This document shows, piece after piece, positions 21,409-31,398 of a stretch of DNA of 64,000 bases. The stretch's first letter is position 1. Each line of letters opens with the position of its first letter. The notes below the pieces were generated by a model. It was not told the origin of the DNA. It saw only the letters and a program-made list of their open reading frames with translations, and made no database searches. A program made the translations under genes and the position numbers. The stretch comes from Paratrimastix pyriformis (lineage: Eukaryota > Preaxostyla > Paratrimastigidae). The stretch covers positions 186,001-250,000 of the forward strand of contig JAPMOS010000037.1 in assembly GCA_027972325.1 (NCBI GenBank), read 5' to 3'.

Positions 21409-22131
21409 TGGCCGGCCGCCCCTCCTGCCACGGCGGGCCCTTGTCCCCCCCCCCCCCGGTCGCTCGTACCTCGTACCCCCGGGTCCCTTGTTCCCCCCTC
21501 TCGTACCCACGGGTCGCTCGTACCCACCCCGCCTCCTCGCACCCCGCCTGACGGCCACCACCCATCCCCCTCGCATCTCCCCCTCTCTCCGCCTCGTCCG
21601 CCTGGCGTCAGCCCGGGTGCCTGAGGAAGGGTTCGCTCGGCGGGCGACTGTAGAGACGAACCGCAAACAGAAGCAGCCAGCCGCGCCGCGGATAGCCGGG
21701 GTTGGGGAAGAGGGTTGGGGGGGGGGAAGAGGGTTGGGGGGGAAGAGGGTTGGGGGAAGAGGGTTGGGGGGGGAAGAGGGTTGGGGGGAAGGGGGTTGGG
21801 CTCCACGGACGGGCAGCGACCGCCCCGGCACAGCAGGGGGCGAGCAAAGAAGCCGTCGCATCATCATGGCGCCCAGGAGACCCATGACGATGGGCAGAGG
21901 CAGAGGCAGAGGCAGAGGCAGAGGCAGAGGCAGAGGCAGAGGCAGAGGCAGAGAGGGGGCGGGATGGACGATGTACATACGCAGGCGGGTGCCGACCCGC
22001 GTGCGGCAAAGCTACAAAAGGAGGGATGGCCTGAGGGGTGCTCAGGGAGGCCGCCCTGCCAACGATGGCGGGGACCTCCAGCCGGGCGCTTCGCGGCCCT
22101 CGCATGGGGTGGTGAGGCCCGGGGCCTGACC
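21409..22131. other. Convergent gap, repeat-rich
   Basis: About 720 bp without a gene that I can support. It contains about six copies of a GAAGAGGGTTGGGGGG unit (21706-21800), nine GGCAGA hexamers (21896-21950) and GTACCCACGGGTCGCTC-like half repeats near 21460-21530. Confidence 0.7.
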
Positions 22132-25100
22132 TTACTGGCGGGGGCCCTTGGTCTCGTACTGGAACTGGATGTCGTCCAGGCAGCTCTGCTCGTGGGCCAG
22201 GCGAAGGGGGCAACCAGGGCAACCAGAAGGGCAAGGGCGAAGGGCACGGGAAGGGGTCAAACGCAGGGCACGGGAAGGGGGGCATGGGAAGGGGTCAAAC
22301 GCAGGCCACGGGCCTCGGGGCGGCGGGAGGGGCGGGCTTGGGGGCTGCCTGCGGACCTGGACCTGGCGGATGATGGGGCAGTCGGCCCCCCAGTTGGCCC
22401 GCAGGATGCCGATGGCCCGCGAGTACTGGATCGCGTAGAGCTGCGCCCCCGACATGCAAGAGTTGACATCAGCAGACAGCCTAGAGCCAGGAGGGGAGGC
22501 CAGGCCAGGAGGGGAGGCCAGGCCAGGAGGGGAGGCCAGGCCAGGAGGCGGGACGGGAGAGGAGGGGCGCGGAGCGGCCGGGCGGACGGTGCGGGTGGCG
22601 GTGCGGATTGCGGTGCCGGCGGGGATCCAGGCGGCCGCGGCGGCCTCGGGGTGGACCACGAGGGGATACAGGTCCACCGCCAGCCGGGCCCACTCCTCCC
22701 ACAGGTCGCCCATGGTGAAGGCGAAGTTGGCCTCGATCGTGGGCACGTCCGTCAGCACGCGGCTCTCGGCCAGGAAGTGCCCGTAGAGGGCCGCGTGGGC
22801 CACCGAGCGGCGCATCCACAGCAGCCCCTTCATGTAGCCCGCCAGGGCACGCGAGTAGTTCGGCTGCTCAGAGACGCAGAGACGCAGAGACGCAGAGACG
22901 CAGAGACGCGGGGTTGGGGGAGGAGGAGGAGGAGGAGGAGGATGAGAGCCGGCACGGTGGTGGTGAGGGGGTGAGTGGGTGAGTGGGTGAGTGGGTGAGT
23001 GGGTGAGTGGGGGCAATCTCATCAACGCCGTCGCCCTCACCCCCTCACCCTCACCCCCGCCGGGGCGCGGACCTGGGCGATGAGGGCCTGGGTGGCGGGG
23101 ACGAAGCCCTCGACCCACTGGGCGAAGAGCTGGGCGAGCTGGTCGAAGAGCTGCTGGGCCTGGGGGGCCCCCTGGCGGGTGTCGAAGGGCCCGTCGAAGA
23201 TCCGCACCGCGGCCGGGTCCATGGGGGGCGCGGGCATGGCCCCCAGGGCCGCCGAGAGCGGGTGGGCGGCCGGGTAGTCGGGGTGGGCGGCCAGGAACTC
23301 GGCCAGGTGGCGGTACTGCTGGCTGGCCAGCCGGGCCCACTGCTGGGCGGCCAGGGCGTGGCACATGGCCGTGGCCCAGTGCTGGAAGGACAGGTGCACG
23401 GTGCAGTAGCGCAGCATGGCCTCGAGGTCCTCGGCCAGGGCGCCCTCGGCCCGCCGGAGGACCATCTGGGCCAGCTTGCCCTCGAACCGGAGCGGCATCT
23501 CCCCGTCCCCGAAGCAGGCCTGGCACTGGGTGCACCGCCAGTGCTTCGGGGCGGCCGGGTCCAGGGCAGGGGCCGCCTCCTCGGCCGCCAGCAGGGCCGC
23601 CACGGCCGCCTGATCGCCCGCCAGGATGCTGTGGGCGGGGTCGTCCCGGGACGGGTCGAACTCCGACAGCGCGCCGTCCAGATCCTGCTCGCGCCCCCGG
23701 GGGGTGGGTGGGCGTGTGGGTGGACGGGGAGCGGCGACCAACAGGCGGCGATGCGGCGCGGATGGCCGAGAGCGCGCAGGGCAGGGGAGCGAATGGCGCA
23801 GGCCGGGGGCGGAGGCGGACCCAGCAGTCATCGCCGCCCGTGCCGTCGCCCCAGATGCGGCCCGAGTCCTCGGGGCCGAGGGCCTCCTGGTGCAGCTCCA
23901 GGAAGGGCTCCCGCGAGAGGGACGACCGGCCCCGTCGGGAGAGGCGCGCCTCGCGCATGGGGTCGGTCTCGAGCCGGTAGCTGTGGTGGTCCCAGAGGGC
24001 GCTCGGGGCCGGGCTGGCCAGCTGCTGGAGGGCCTCCACCCGGGCCTGCTCCTCGGCCGTCCGGGGCCGGTGGGGCGCGGGCGGGCAGATGGTCGGGAAG
24101 ACGGGGCCCGTCGACTGGGGCGCCCCCGGGGCGTAGTCCTTGTCCGACCGCAGGGTCAGCCCGTGGCACCGGGGGCAGGGCAGCCCCCGGCAGAGGTCCT
24201 CGCTGGCGCAGCGGGGGCACCTGGGCAAGGGGGCGAGGGCATGCAAGAGGCGCCGTCAGCACCCGCAACCGCGCCCTGCCCCCCACGGCTCATGGCCCGC
24301 CCCGCCCAGCGGGAGGGGTGGCTGGCGGCGCGGACCTGCAGGTGAAGAGGTAGTCCTCGGCAAGCCCGTGGCGGCGCATGTTGGTCGACTGCAGCAGCCG
24401 CTTATTGCATCTGCCGCCCCATCAAAGGGAAGGGAAGGGAAGGCGGGGTGAGACGAAGTAGAGGAAAAAAGCCCCCCCCCCCCCCCCCCCCGGGCAGCGG
24501 ACGGACAGGTAGGAGTACTGCAAGGTCTCGCCCTTGGGGATGGGCCGGATGGACCGGTAGCACAGCGAGGGCGTGGGCGAGCTGTCGTTGCACAGGTAGA
24601 CAACGTTCGGGCAGCAGCTGTGGGGCACCTTCGAGGCCACGTCGAACAGGGCCGACATCTGGCCGACCGAGCCCCGGAGGAGGTGGTGAGCAGACGGGCG
24701 GGGCTGGAAGGGCCCGATGGCTCAGACCTCCTCGTCACCTGCCCCGCCGAACGAGTGGGCGTTCAGGTTGGAGAGCAGCAGCAACCGGAAAATGGTGGCG
24801 TAGTCCAGGTTGGGGAACTGCCCGCTGTCGGCGATCTCCTTCGCGACGCTGCAATTAATGGGGAGGGAATAAAGCGTCCTCAGAGAGGAAAAACAGACTC
24901 CACCAGAGCGCAGGGCACAGATGAGTCGGCAAGACCCTCCTCGAGCAGCTTGATGGTGCGGTCCTCATTGACAGAGAACTGGGGGCAGAAAAAGTCGAGA
25001 ACTTTTTGCTGGACTTCATGGGAGGACTTATCAAATGCCTCAATCATACTCGAACGATCCTTGCGTTTCCACGTGAGAAGTGGGGGCTCGTCGAGAATGC

Positions 25101-25222
25101 TCACGCCTGCATTAATATTTGAGGAGGTTACGAAAAAAATCGAAATAAAGACGCAAACCAACGTCATACTGCCGCGCGGCAATCCCAGCCCGCCCCAGCC
25201 CCGGGAAAGTCTTTACTTCCAT
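22132..25222 (-). CDS. SMYD-like SET-domain protein with zinc clusters
   Basis: Probable protein lysine methyltransferase. Exon 1 (25222-25159) MEVKTFPGLGRAGIAARQYD joins through a GTTTGC donor to VSILDEPPLLTW, the usual SET start (GRGLFATRDI..GE.IL.E.PLL). No MYND finger follows, unlike classic SMYD proteins. Later come LLLSNLNAHSF, the core VPHSCCPNVVYLCND (the usual NHS is PHS), IPKGETLQYSYLS, and LAEDYLFTCR spliced to CPRCASEDLCRG with a second CPRC pair. A long helical part follows with another cluster, WRCTQCQACFG, then TPR-like helices (QPNYSRALAGYMKGLL) and an end in YETKGPRQ. Donors are GTTTGC, GTCTGT, GTCTGA and several GTCCGC. Introns carry 17-bp (22484-22552) and 8-bp (22972-23008) repeats and a C run near 24474. 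Confidence 0.8.
22484..22552. repeat. 17-bp minisatellite in SET-gene intron
   Basis: Four copies of a unit containing GGGGAGGCCAGGCCAGGA. Confidence 0.85.
22865..23010. repeat. AGACGCAG and GTGAGTGG repeats in SET-gene intron
   Basis: Five 8-bp AGACGCAG units (22870-22907), a GGA tract, then five GTGAGTGG units (22972-23008) within one intron. Confidence 0.85.
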
Positions 25223-25440
25223 GCTTGGAAAAAGGCAGAAACAAAAATGCGGCTGCGCCCTGGGGGATGACAGACTCATCCGCACACGTGCGTGCGCGGA
25301 GAGGACGGAGAAGCCGGGCAGTATCACATCAAACAGAGAACTCGCCAGAAGAGATACATAAAGAGCGTGATGCAGATGGGGAGAATGGGAGGGACAGTGG
25401 CTGAAAAAGAAACAAAAACAAAATGCACTCGCTGGGGAGT

Positions 25441-26361
25441 CTACGCATCCTTCTCGGACGAACGTCCCATGGGAGAAGGCGACAGGGACGGGATCGCCGG
25501 AGGAGCGGGGAGGGCAGGCGGGGCTGCCTCGAGAGGCGAGATGACGGCCATGGAACGGAGGGTGGTGCTTTTCCATCCCCCGATGGGCTGCGAGCGCTGC
25601 TGGGGGCAATTCTCAGGGGTGCAGCTGAGCGGGCAGACGGCCATGGTGGATGCAGAAGGCAGGGCGCGGGGCTCGAGGAACTCGGGCTGGATGGTGCTGA
25701 AGTGGACGTGGCCCCGGTGGAGGATCTCCTTGATCTCGGACGAGATTGCGGTCCAATCGCATTCGGTCGAGACGGACACGTGCATCGTGGCGATGGTGCG
25801 CCGGTTGACCAGCTCCCACACATGGAAGTCGTGCACCCCCATGACCCCCGAAACCTGGGGGGAAACCGAGGCGGCGGTGAGGAAGGCGTTGAGGAAGGCG
25901 GCGAGGGAGCAGCGGACCTGCTCGATGGCGGTCTGGAGGTTCTTCGGCGAAGTGTTGGCCGGGGCGGCCAGGAGGAGGGTCTTGGAGGTCTGGTAGACCA
26001 GAGGCACCGTCGACTTGACAATGAGCAGCGTCACAAAAAGCCTGGCACGGCAGAAGAAGAAAAGGGGATGAATGGGGAGGCGGGAAGGCACGGGGGGCAG
26101 AGGACCGGGGAAGCCAAGTGGCAGGCAGGGGCAGACGTGCAAATGGGGTCGGCGTAGAACTTGGCGGTCCACTCGGCGGGCATGGCCAGGATGATTGCCC
26201 CGCTGATGAGCACGCCCACCGAGGCCAGCGCATCGCCCAACACGTGCAAGAAGATTCCATGGATGCTCTCGCTCTGGTGCTCTTCACCGCCGTGGCCGTG
26301 ATCGTGACCATGGCCGTGGTCATGGCCGTGGTCACGCTTGTCATGCTCGTCGTGGTCGTGC

Positions 26362-26393
<32 letters not shown>

Positions 26394-27239
26394 CTCATGG
26401 TCATGGTCGTGGTCGTGGTCATGGTCGTGGTCGTGGTCATGGTCGTGGTCGTGGTCGTGGTCATCATGGCCGTGCTCGCAATGCTCGTCGTGCTGGTGCC
26501 CCTCGTGGACGTGCTCGTGGCCGGCGCCGTGCTCGTGGCCGCCCTCGTGTTCCTCCTCCTCCTCCTCTTCGCCGTGTGAGTGGCCGTGTGAGTGGCCATG
26601 GCCGTGTGAGTGGCCGTGCGAGTGGCCGGCATGCGAGTGAGCATGACCTGCACAAAAGTCCCAACAGAGGGTGAGAAAGAATCAGCCGAAGACGGCAGAC
26701 CGCCGAAGAGGAACATGCCAATAATGTTCACCAGGAGGCCGCCACCTGCGACGCTCATCATCATCACGCCGTTGACAACCTCTGTGGCCAGACAAGGGCG
26801 TGAGTCACAAGAAAGACGGGGAAAGCAGACTGTTGACGTGGATGAACCGTTGGATTGCTTCAAGTGTCACAATAAAAATGATGGCAAGCAGGAGGCACCC
26901 GTTAATGAGTCCGCCAAGCACCTCAGCTCGGACCCAGCCATACGACATCTCGTCTGTGCGTCCTCGCGAAGAAATCCGCACGCAGACAAAGCCAATGACC
27001 AGCGCCATCACATCAGAGAGCATATGGAAGGCATCCGAGACGAGTGATAGAGAGTTACTGACGAATCCAACAACAATCTCGGCGATGGCATAAAGTCCCG
27101 TGAGCGCGGCCATGCAAACGACATTCCGAGCGTTCTTGTCCTTGTACCAAGGCAATTGGACCCGGCCAACAAGGATGCCCTTTTTCGCGGAGTTCGCCGT
27201 TGGAAGGGGGAGAGCGTGTTGTTCGGCGTGGTCGTGCCC

Positions 27240-27318
<79 letters not shown>

Positions 27319-27512
27319 TCATGTTCGTGTTCGTGTTCATGGTCATGGTGGTGCTCATGGTCGCCGCAGCAGGAATGATCATGGGCATGTTGGTGGTCGT
27401 GATCGTGATCGTCGTGGTCGTGGTCGTCGTGGTCGTGGTCGTGGTCGTGGTCAACAGAGGGAGCGGGTGCTCGGGGTGTCCCAGCAACGTCAATAATGGA
27501 AGGGCTTTCCAT
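25441..27512 (-). CDS. Zinc transporter, CDF/SLC30 (ZnT) family with two His-rich blocks
   Basis: Proton-coupled export of zinc from the cytosol or into organelles. Five exons, 27512-26831, 26781-26701, 26647-26137, 26041-25918 and 25854-25441, close in frame to 603 residues. The N-terminus (residues about 20-90) is a His-Asp/His-Glu block. Then come TM helices with NSLSLVSDAFHMLSDV (the HxxxD zinc site), RAEVLGGLINGCLLL and VVNGVMMMSVAGGGLLVN. A cytosolic loop of about 135 residues, again mostly His with Asp, Glu or Gly, precedes FLHVLGDALASVGVLISG (second HxxxD site) and AEWTAKFYADPICT. The C-terminal domain has GVHDFHVWELV and STIQPEF. Donors: GTCTGC three times and GTCCGC. Loops this long exceed most relatives. 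Confidence 0.95.
26280..26470. repeat. Coding GTGGTC/ATGGTC repeat (His-Asp loop) in zinc transporter
   Basis: Hexameric GTGGTC, ATGGTC and CGTGGT units encode alternating His and Asp on the minus strand between TM4 and TM5. Confidence 0.85.
27235..27318. repeat. Coding GTTCGT hexamer repeat (His-Glu block) in zinc transporter
   Basis: About 14 GTTCGT hexamers encode alternating His and Glu near the N-terminus on the minus strand. Confidence 0.9.
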
Positions 27513-28051
27513 CTCTGGCTCTGTTGCGCGTGCCCGGGTAGCTGCACGTGATCTGTTGACACATGGACACTGTGGACGGACGGGCGGTCACAAAGACCTT
27601 TGGCCTCTCAAAGACATTCCGAGGTGCTCGCTCAATGCACTGCAGTTAAAAATTCCGGAAAATAGAAAATTCCAAGAAAATGAGAAAGGATCCTTTTGTT
27701 TAACCCAAATAATTAGAAGTACTACAATGATTCTGATTCTTCAAACAAAAAAAAAAAAAAAAAAAAATTTTCCCCATCCAATTTCCTCCTTTTCTTCTGA
27801 GTGCGTTTGATCAAACATGAGGTCCCACCCGTGTCAAAAAAAAAAAAAAAAATGGAGGGCTGCTCTATTCCATAAAAGCGCGCATCATCTCTATTTCGTT
27901 AGAGCACTTCCACTTACTACCCCAAATAGAAGCAGAGAAGTTTGCATCTATCTCGTCCTCGATCAGGTTGTTCGCGCACTTCCACTTACTGCCCCAAATA
28001 GAAGCAGCGAGAAGTTAACCGGCGCCAGCTTCCGGCAGGCACCCACCAAAA
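27513..28051. promoter_or_regulatory. Divergent promoter region with direct repeat and A tracts
   Basis: This 539-bp AT-rich gap separates the zinc transporter and 5'-nucleotidase starts. It holds A runs at about 27748-27767 and 27837-27851 and an imperfect 40-bp direct repeat (27904-27942 and 27976-28016) containing CACTTCCACTTACT and CCCCAAATAGAAGCAG. The second copy ends 35 bp before the ATG at 28052. Confidence 0.55.
27904..28016. repeat. Imperfect 40-bp direct repeat in promoter
   Basis: Copies at 27904-27942 and 27976-28016 differ by a substitution and a 2-bp length change and are spaced 72 bp start to start. Confidence 0.85.
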
Positions 28052-30890
28052 ATGGAGAAATTTGGGTGGATCGGCTTCGATGTCGATCACACTCTTGTGC
28101 AGTATGCATTGGAGGAGATGGAACGACTCGAAGTCCACGTTCTGATCGGCTATTTCCGGAAGCGGGCCAAATTTGATCCATCGATCGATATGGCTTTCTT
28201 GGACTCACTCACGATCGAACAACGATTTTTTGTTCGCGGGGTGACTTTGGACCTTGAGAAGGGCAATATCTTGAAGCATGATTCTTGCAATCATGTAATT
28301 GTCCGTCGCCTTTTGATTGTGTTTTGTCATTTTCTTGGCCAGAGCGGCACCCATGGCATGCGAACCCTGTCTCGGGAAGAGATTGCTGAGTGTTACGAAG
28401 GCCCATCCAATGCGCTGGCCGATTGGGTTCCGGGTGTGACCCATCCCCGCTTCCGGACCCCCCACAGTCCGTGCTGCTCATGCCCCGGTTGGCGCCTCAT
28501 CTCGCGGCTCTGCCCTGGGTAGGCTTTTTCGAACGGGCTGTTACGGCTGTCTTTGCGGGATTGGTGGAGATGTGCGACCATCGGGGCCCCCTGGCCCCCG
28601 TCCAGCAGCCCCCGCAGCCGGCGGCTCCCTCGTGCGCCACATACGCAGGTCCGGCGGCTCTCCCCCCGGCCTCGTTTGCACCTGTGCGGGGTTCCTTGGC
28701 TGTGGTGGTGGATGGATAGGCGCCTACCAGGCCATGACGGCGGGCTACGGGGAGACCTTCTCCCAGTGGGGCAAGGGCGATTTCTTCCCGGCATTCGCCG
28801 CCGACCCTGCCCGGTCCGTGGCCCCCTGCGGCCCTGCACCCTCGCGCCCCGCCACGGAGACATCACCTCTTGGGTATCGAAGATGCTCCCGAGTTTGGCT
28901 CATCCGACCCCCCCCCCCCCCCCCCCCCGGCCTCTGCGCAGCTATGTGCGGGGCGGCCCCGGGGCAGGGGCGGTCCTGGAGTGGCTGCGGGCGCTGCGCC
29001 AGCGGCACGGGGTGCGACTCTTCGTCTGCTCGAACAGCGTCCCCCAGTACGTCACCCTGGCCCTCGACACGGCATACGGCCCGGTCCGCCGCCGCCACCG
29101 CCGCCACCGCCACCGCCGCCATCCCGCCGCCCCACCGCCGCCACTGCCACAATCCTCCCGCCGCCACCATCGCGACTGGCACCGGCATCACTCCCGTCAA
29201 CGCCACGACCACTGGAGCCATCTCATCAGCACCACGACCACCACCCGCAAGACGCCCTCCACTGACCCATGGGGAACGGTGGCTGGGGGCGGTGGTGCGC
29301 TCGCAGGGCTGGCGGGACGTCTTCGACCTGGTCGTGGCCAACGCCCGCAAGCCGCACTTCTGGCGGCCCTGCGCCCCCCAGGCCCAGCAGGACGGGCCCC
29401 CGTTCGCCCAGTTCATGGGTCCGCCCGCCCGCTGGCCCGCTGACCCACGCCGCCCTCCATCCGACCCCGATCCCATCCCCATCCCATCTCTTCCCCCCCC
29501 CCCCCCCCCCCCCCCCCGCCGACATTCCGGTCCCAATCCGACCCTCCTCATCTCCCCGCTGTGGCCTGTCTCGCACCGCCACTGACACCCCCCCCCCCCC
29601 CCGCCCCCCGGCCCCCCGGCCCAGTGTACGAGGCGCCCAGCGAGGCACTGGGGCCGGCGGGGGACCTGTGGGCCCTGGACGAGGCGGGCCGGGAGGACAT
29701 GCTGGCCGGGCTGGCGGGGGGCCGCCGGCTGCTGGTGGGCGGCTCCATGGGGCCCTGCTGCCCCTGCTCCTGCACGCATCGGGCTGCCCTGCCCGAGGCG
29801 CCCCCGACCGGCCCCGACCAGCTGCGGGCCCTGGCGGCGCCCTCCGGATGGCCTACGTCGGCGACTCGCTGCCCCACGACGTCGGCGTCCCCCACGGCGG
29901 TCTCGCCCCCCCCCCCCCCCCCCCCCCCCCTCGGGCCGTGGGCTCATCCCGTGCCGCTGGGCTGGTGCGGGGCTTGTCGGGGTGCAGAGGTTGGCCTCGC
30001 GGGGGTGGCGCTGGTCGAGGAGCTGCAGCTCTACGAGGACCCGCTCGCCCTGCGGCGCCGCTGGGGGCTTGCCCCGGTGCCCGCTGAGGTGGCCGTGGGG
30101 CCCCTCGAGACCGCCGCCCCTTCCGAGTCCGGCTGGGGATCCGCTCCTGCCCACGGCACGCCCCTGGCCGCCTCACCGGCCCCACCCGCCCCGGCCGCGG
30201 CGCCCCTCTTCCTGGAGCCCATCGACCCCACGTCCGTCCCGCCGGCCGCCCATGCCACGCCTCGCTCGACCGCGCCCCCCATGACATGATGCACCCACTT
30301 CTGTCGGCTTCCCTGACGATCCTCCTCCTGTTCCCCTGTCCCTGGGGTGGTGTGATGGCGTCCGCGATGCAGGCTGGTCCCGCTGGAGCCCTTCGGGGAC
30401 TTCCTCACGGCCGCCCCGCCCTCGGCCCTGCGGGCTGGCCCCTTCCCCCGCCTGGCGGCCCCGCGGACGGGCGGTGGGGAGGCCTCCTCGGGCCAGGGGC
30501 CGGCCCCCACGGCCTGGGCGGAGTACATCCGGCGCCACGCCGTCCTGACGGCCCCCTCCCTGGCCAGGCTGGCCGGCTGCTACCTGGCCAGGGCCACGGC
30601 CCTCCCCCAGTCCCAGTCCCCGTCCCCATCGCAGGCCCGGACGCGACCCCAGGGGTCGGCCTCCCTCGGGTTCGGTTCGCCCCCGCCCTCGCCCGGCCAG
30701 CCGGCCGGCCCGCAGCCCCCGACCCCCATGCCGGCCCTCAGCCGCCCCCGGGGCCCCCGGGCTGCCCCCACCATCGATGCCGCCCCGCCCCTCCCCGCCC
30801 GAGGCCGAGGCCGAGGCCGAGGCCGAGGTGGCCGCCAAGGAGGAGGCCCGTTGGCCGGTGGGGATCCCGCTGGCCCGGATCTTCGCCTAG
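28052..30890 (+). CDS. HAD-type cytosolic 5'-nucleotidase (NT5C2/NT5DC-like)
   Basis: HAD hydrolase expected to dephosphorylate nucleoside monophosphates. The start at 28052 gives WIGFDVDHTLVQY (motif I, DxDxT). The order that follows is family-like: FVRGVTLDLEKGN, HGMRTLSREEIAECYEG, YGETFSQWGKGDFFP, DPAR spliced to [27 protein letters not shown] (motif II), DLVVANARKPHFW (motif III Lys), and MAYVGDSLPHDVGV (motif IV, GDxxxxD). EELQLYEDPLALRRRW and an Ala/Glu tail ending LARIFA at 30890 complete it. Donors include GTCCGT, GTTCCG and GTCCGC. Four C runs sit in introns (about 28911, 29496, 29588, 29908). Two joins (29085/29270 and 29760/29850) are not settled; the second may hide another one-base loss. 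Confidence 0.85.
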
Positions 30891-31398
30891 CCCTCCCTCT
30901 GCCTCTTCCTCTGCCTCTGCCTCTTCCCTTCCTTGGCTGGCCGTTGGCCACCTTTTCCTCATCCGGCTCCGACCCTCTTCTCCTCCCGCTCCACATCTGC
31001 TGCCTCCCCAGGTCTCCCTCCCCAGGTCTCCCTCAATCTCTCGGTCTCCCTCCCCCGGTCTCCCTCAATCTCTCGGTCTCCCTCCCCCGGTCTCGACCCC
31101 TCTGTGTGCTCGGCTGGTGTCTTCTCCCGTCGTGAGGCCCGGGCGGGCTGCTCGGCCCCGGCGTCCGTGTCGATATTTGCTGGCGAGTGGGCTGCCTGTG
31201 GGGCGGGTGGGTGGGTGGGTGCGGGGCTTCGGTGCCCCGTGGGGTTCGCCTTTGTGGTCCGAATAACCGCCCCCGGCGCCGCCGAGGGCTTCTTCGTCAC
31301 ATCCACACAGTGCCGTGCCCCAAAAAGGGGAAGCCAAGGGAAGGGAAGGGAAGGGGATTTGGGAGGGGGAGGGATGTGGGAGGGGAGGGAGGGGCGGC
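30891..31398. other. Convergent gap
   Basis: About 500 bp between two converging genes. I see no gene. It contains repeats of TCTCGGTCTCCCTCCCCCGG (about 31013-31095) and an AAGGG tract near 31335. Confidence 0.65.

Noticed and set aside
26118-27551. Plus-strand open stretches encoding long Val-rich peptides
   Set aside because: They are the reverse complement of the His-rich blocks of the zinc transporter.
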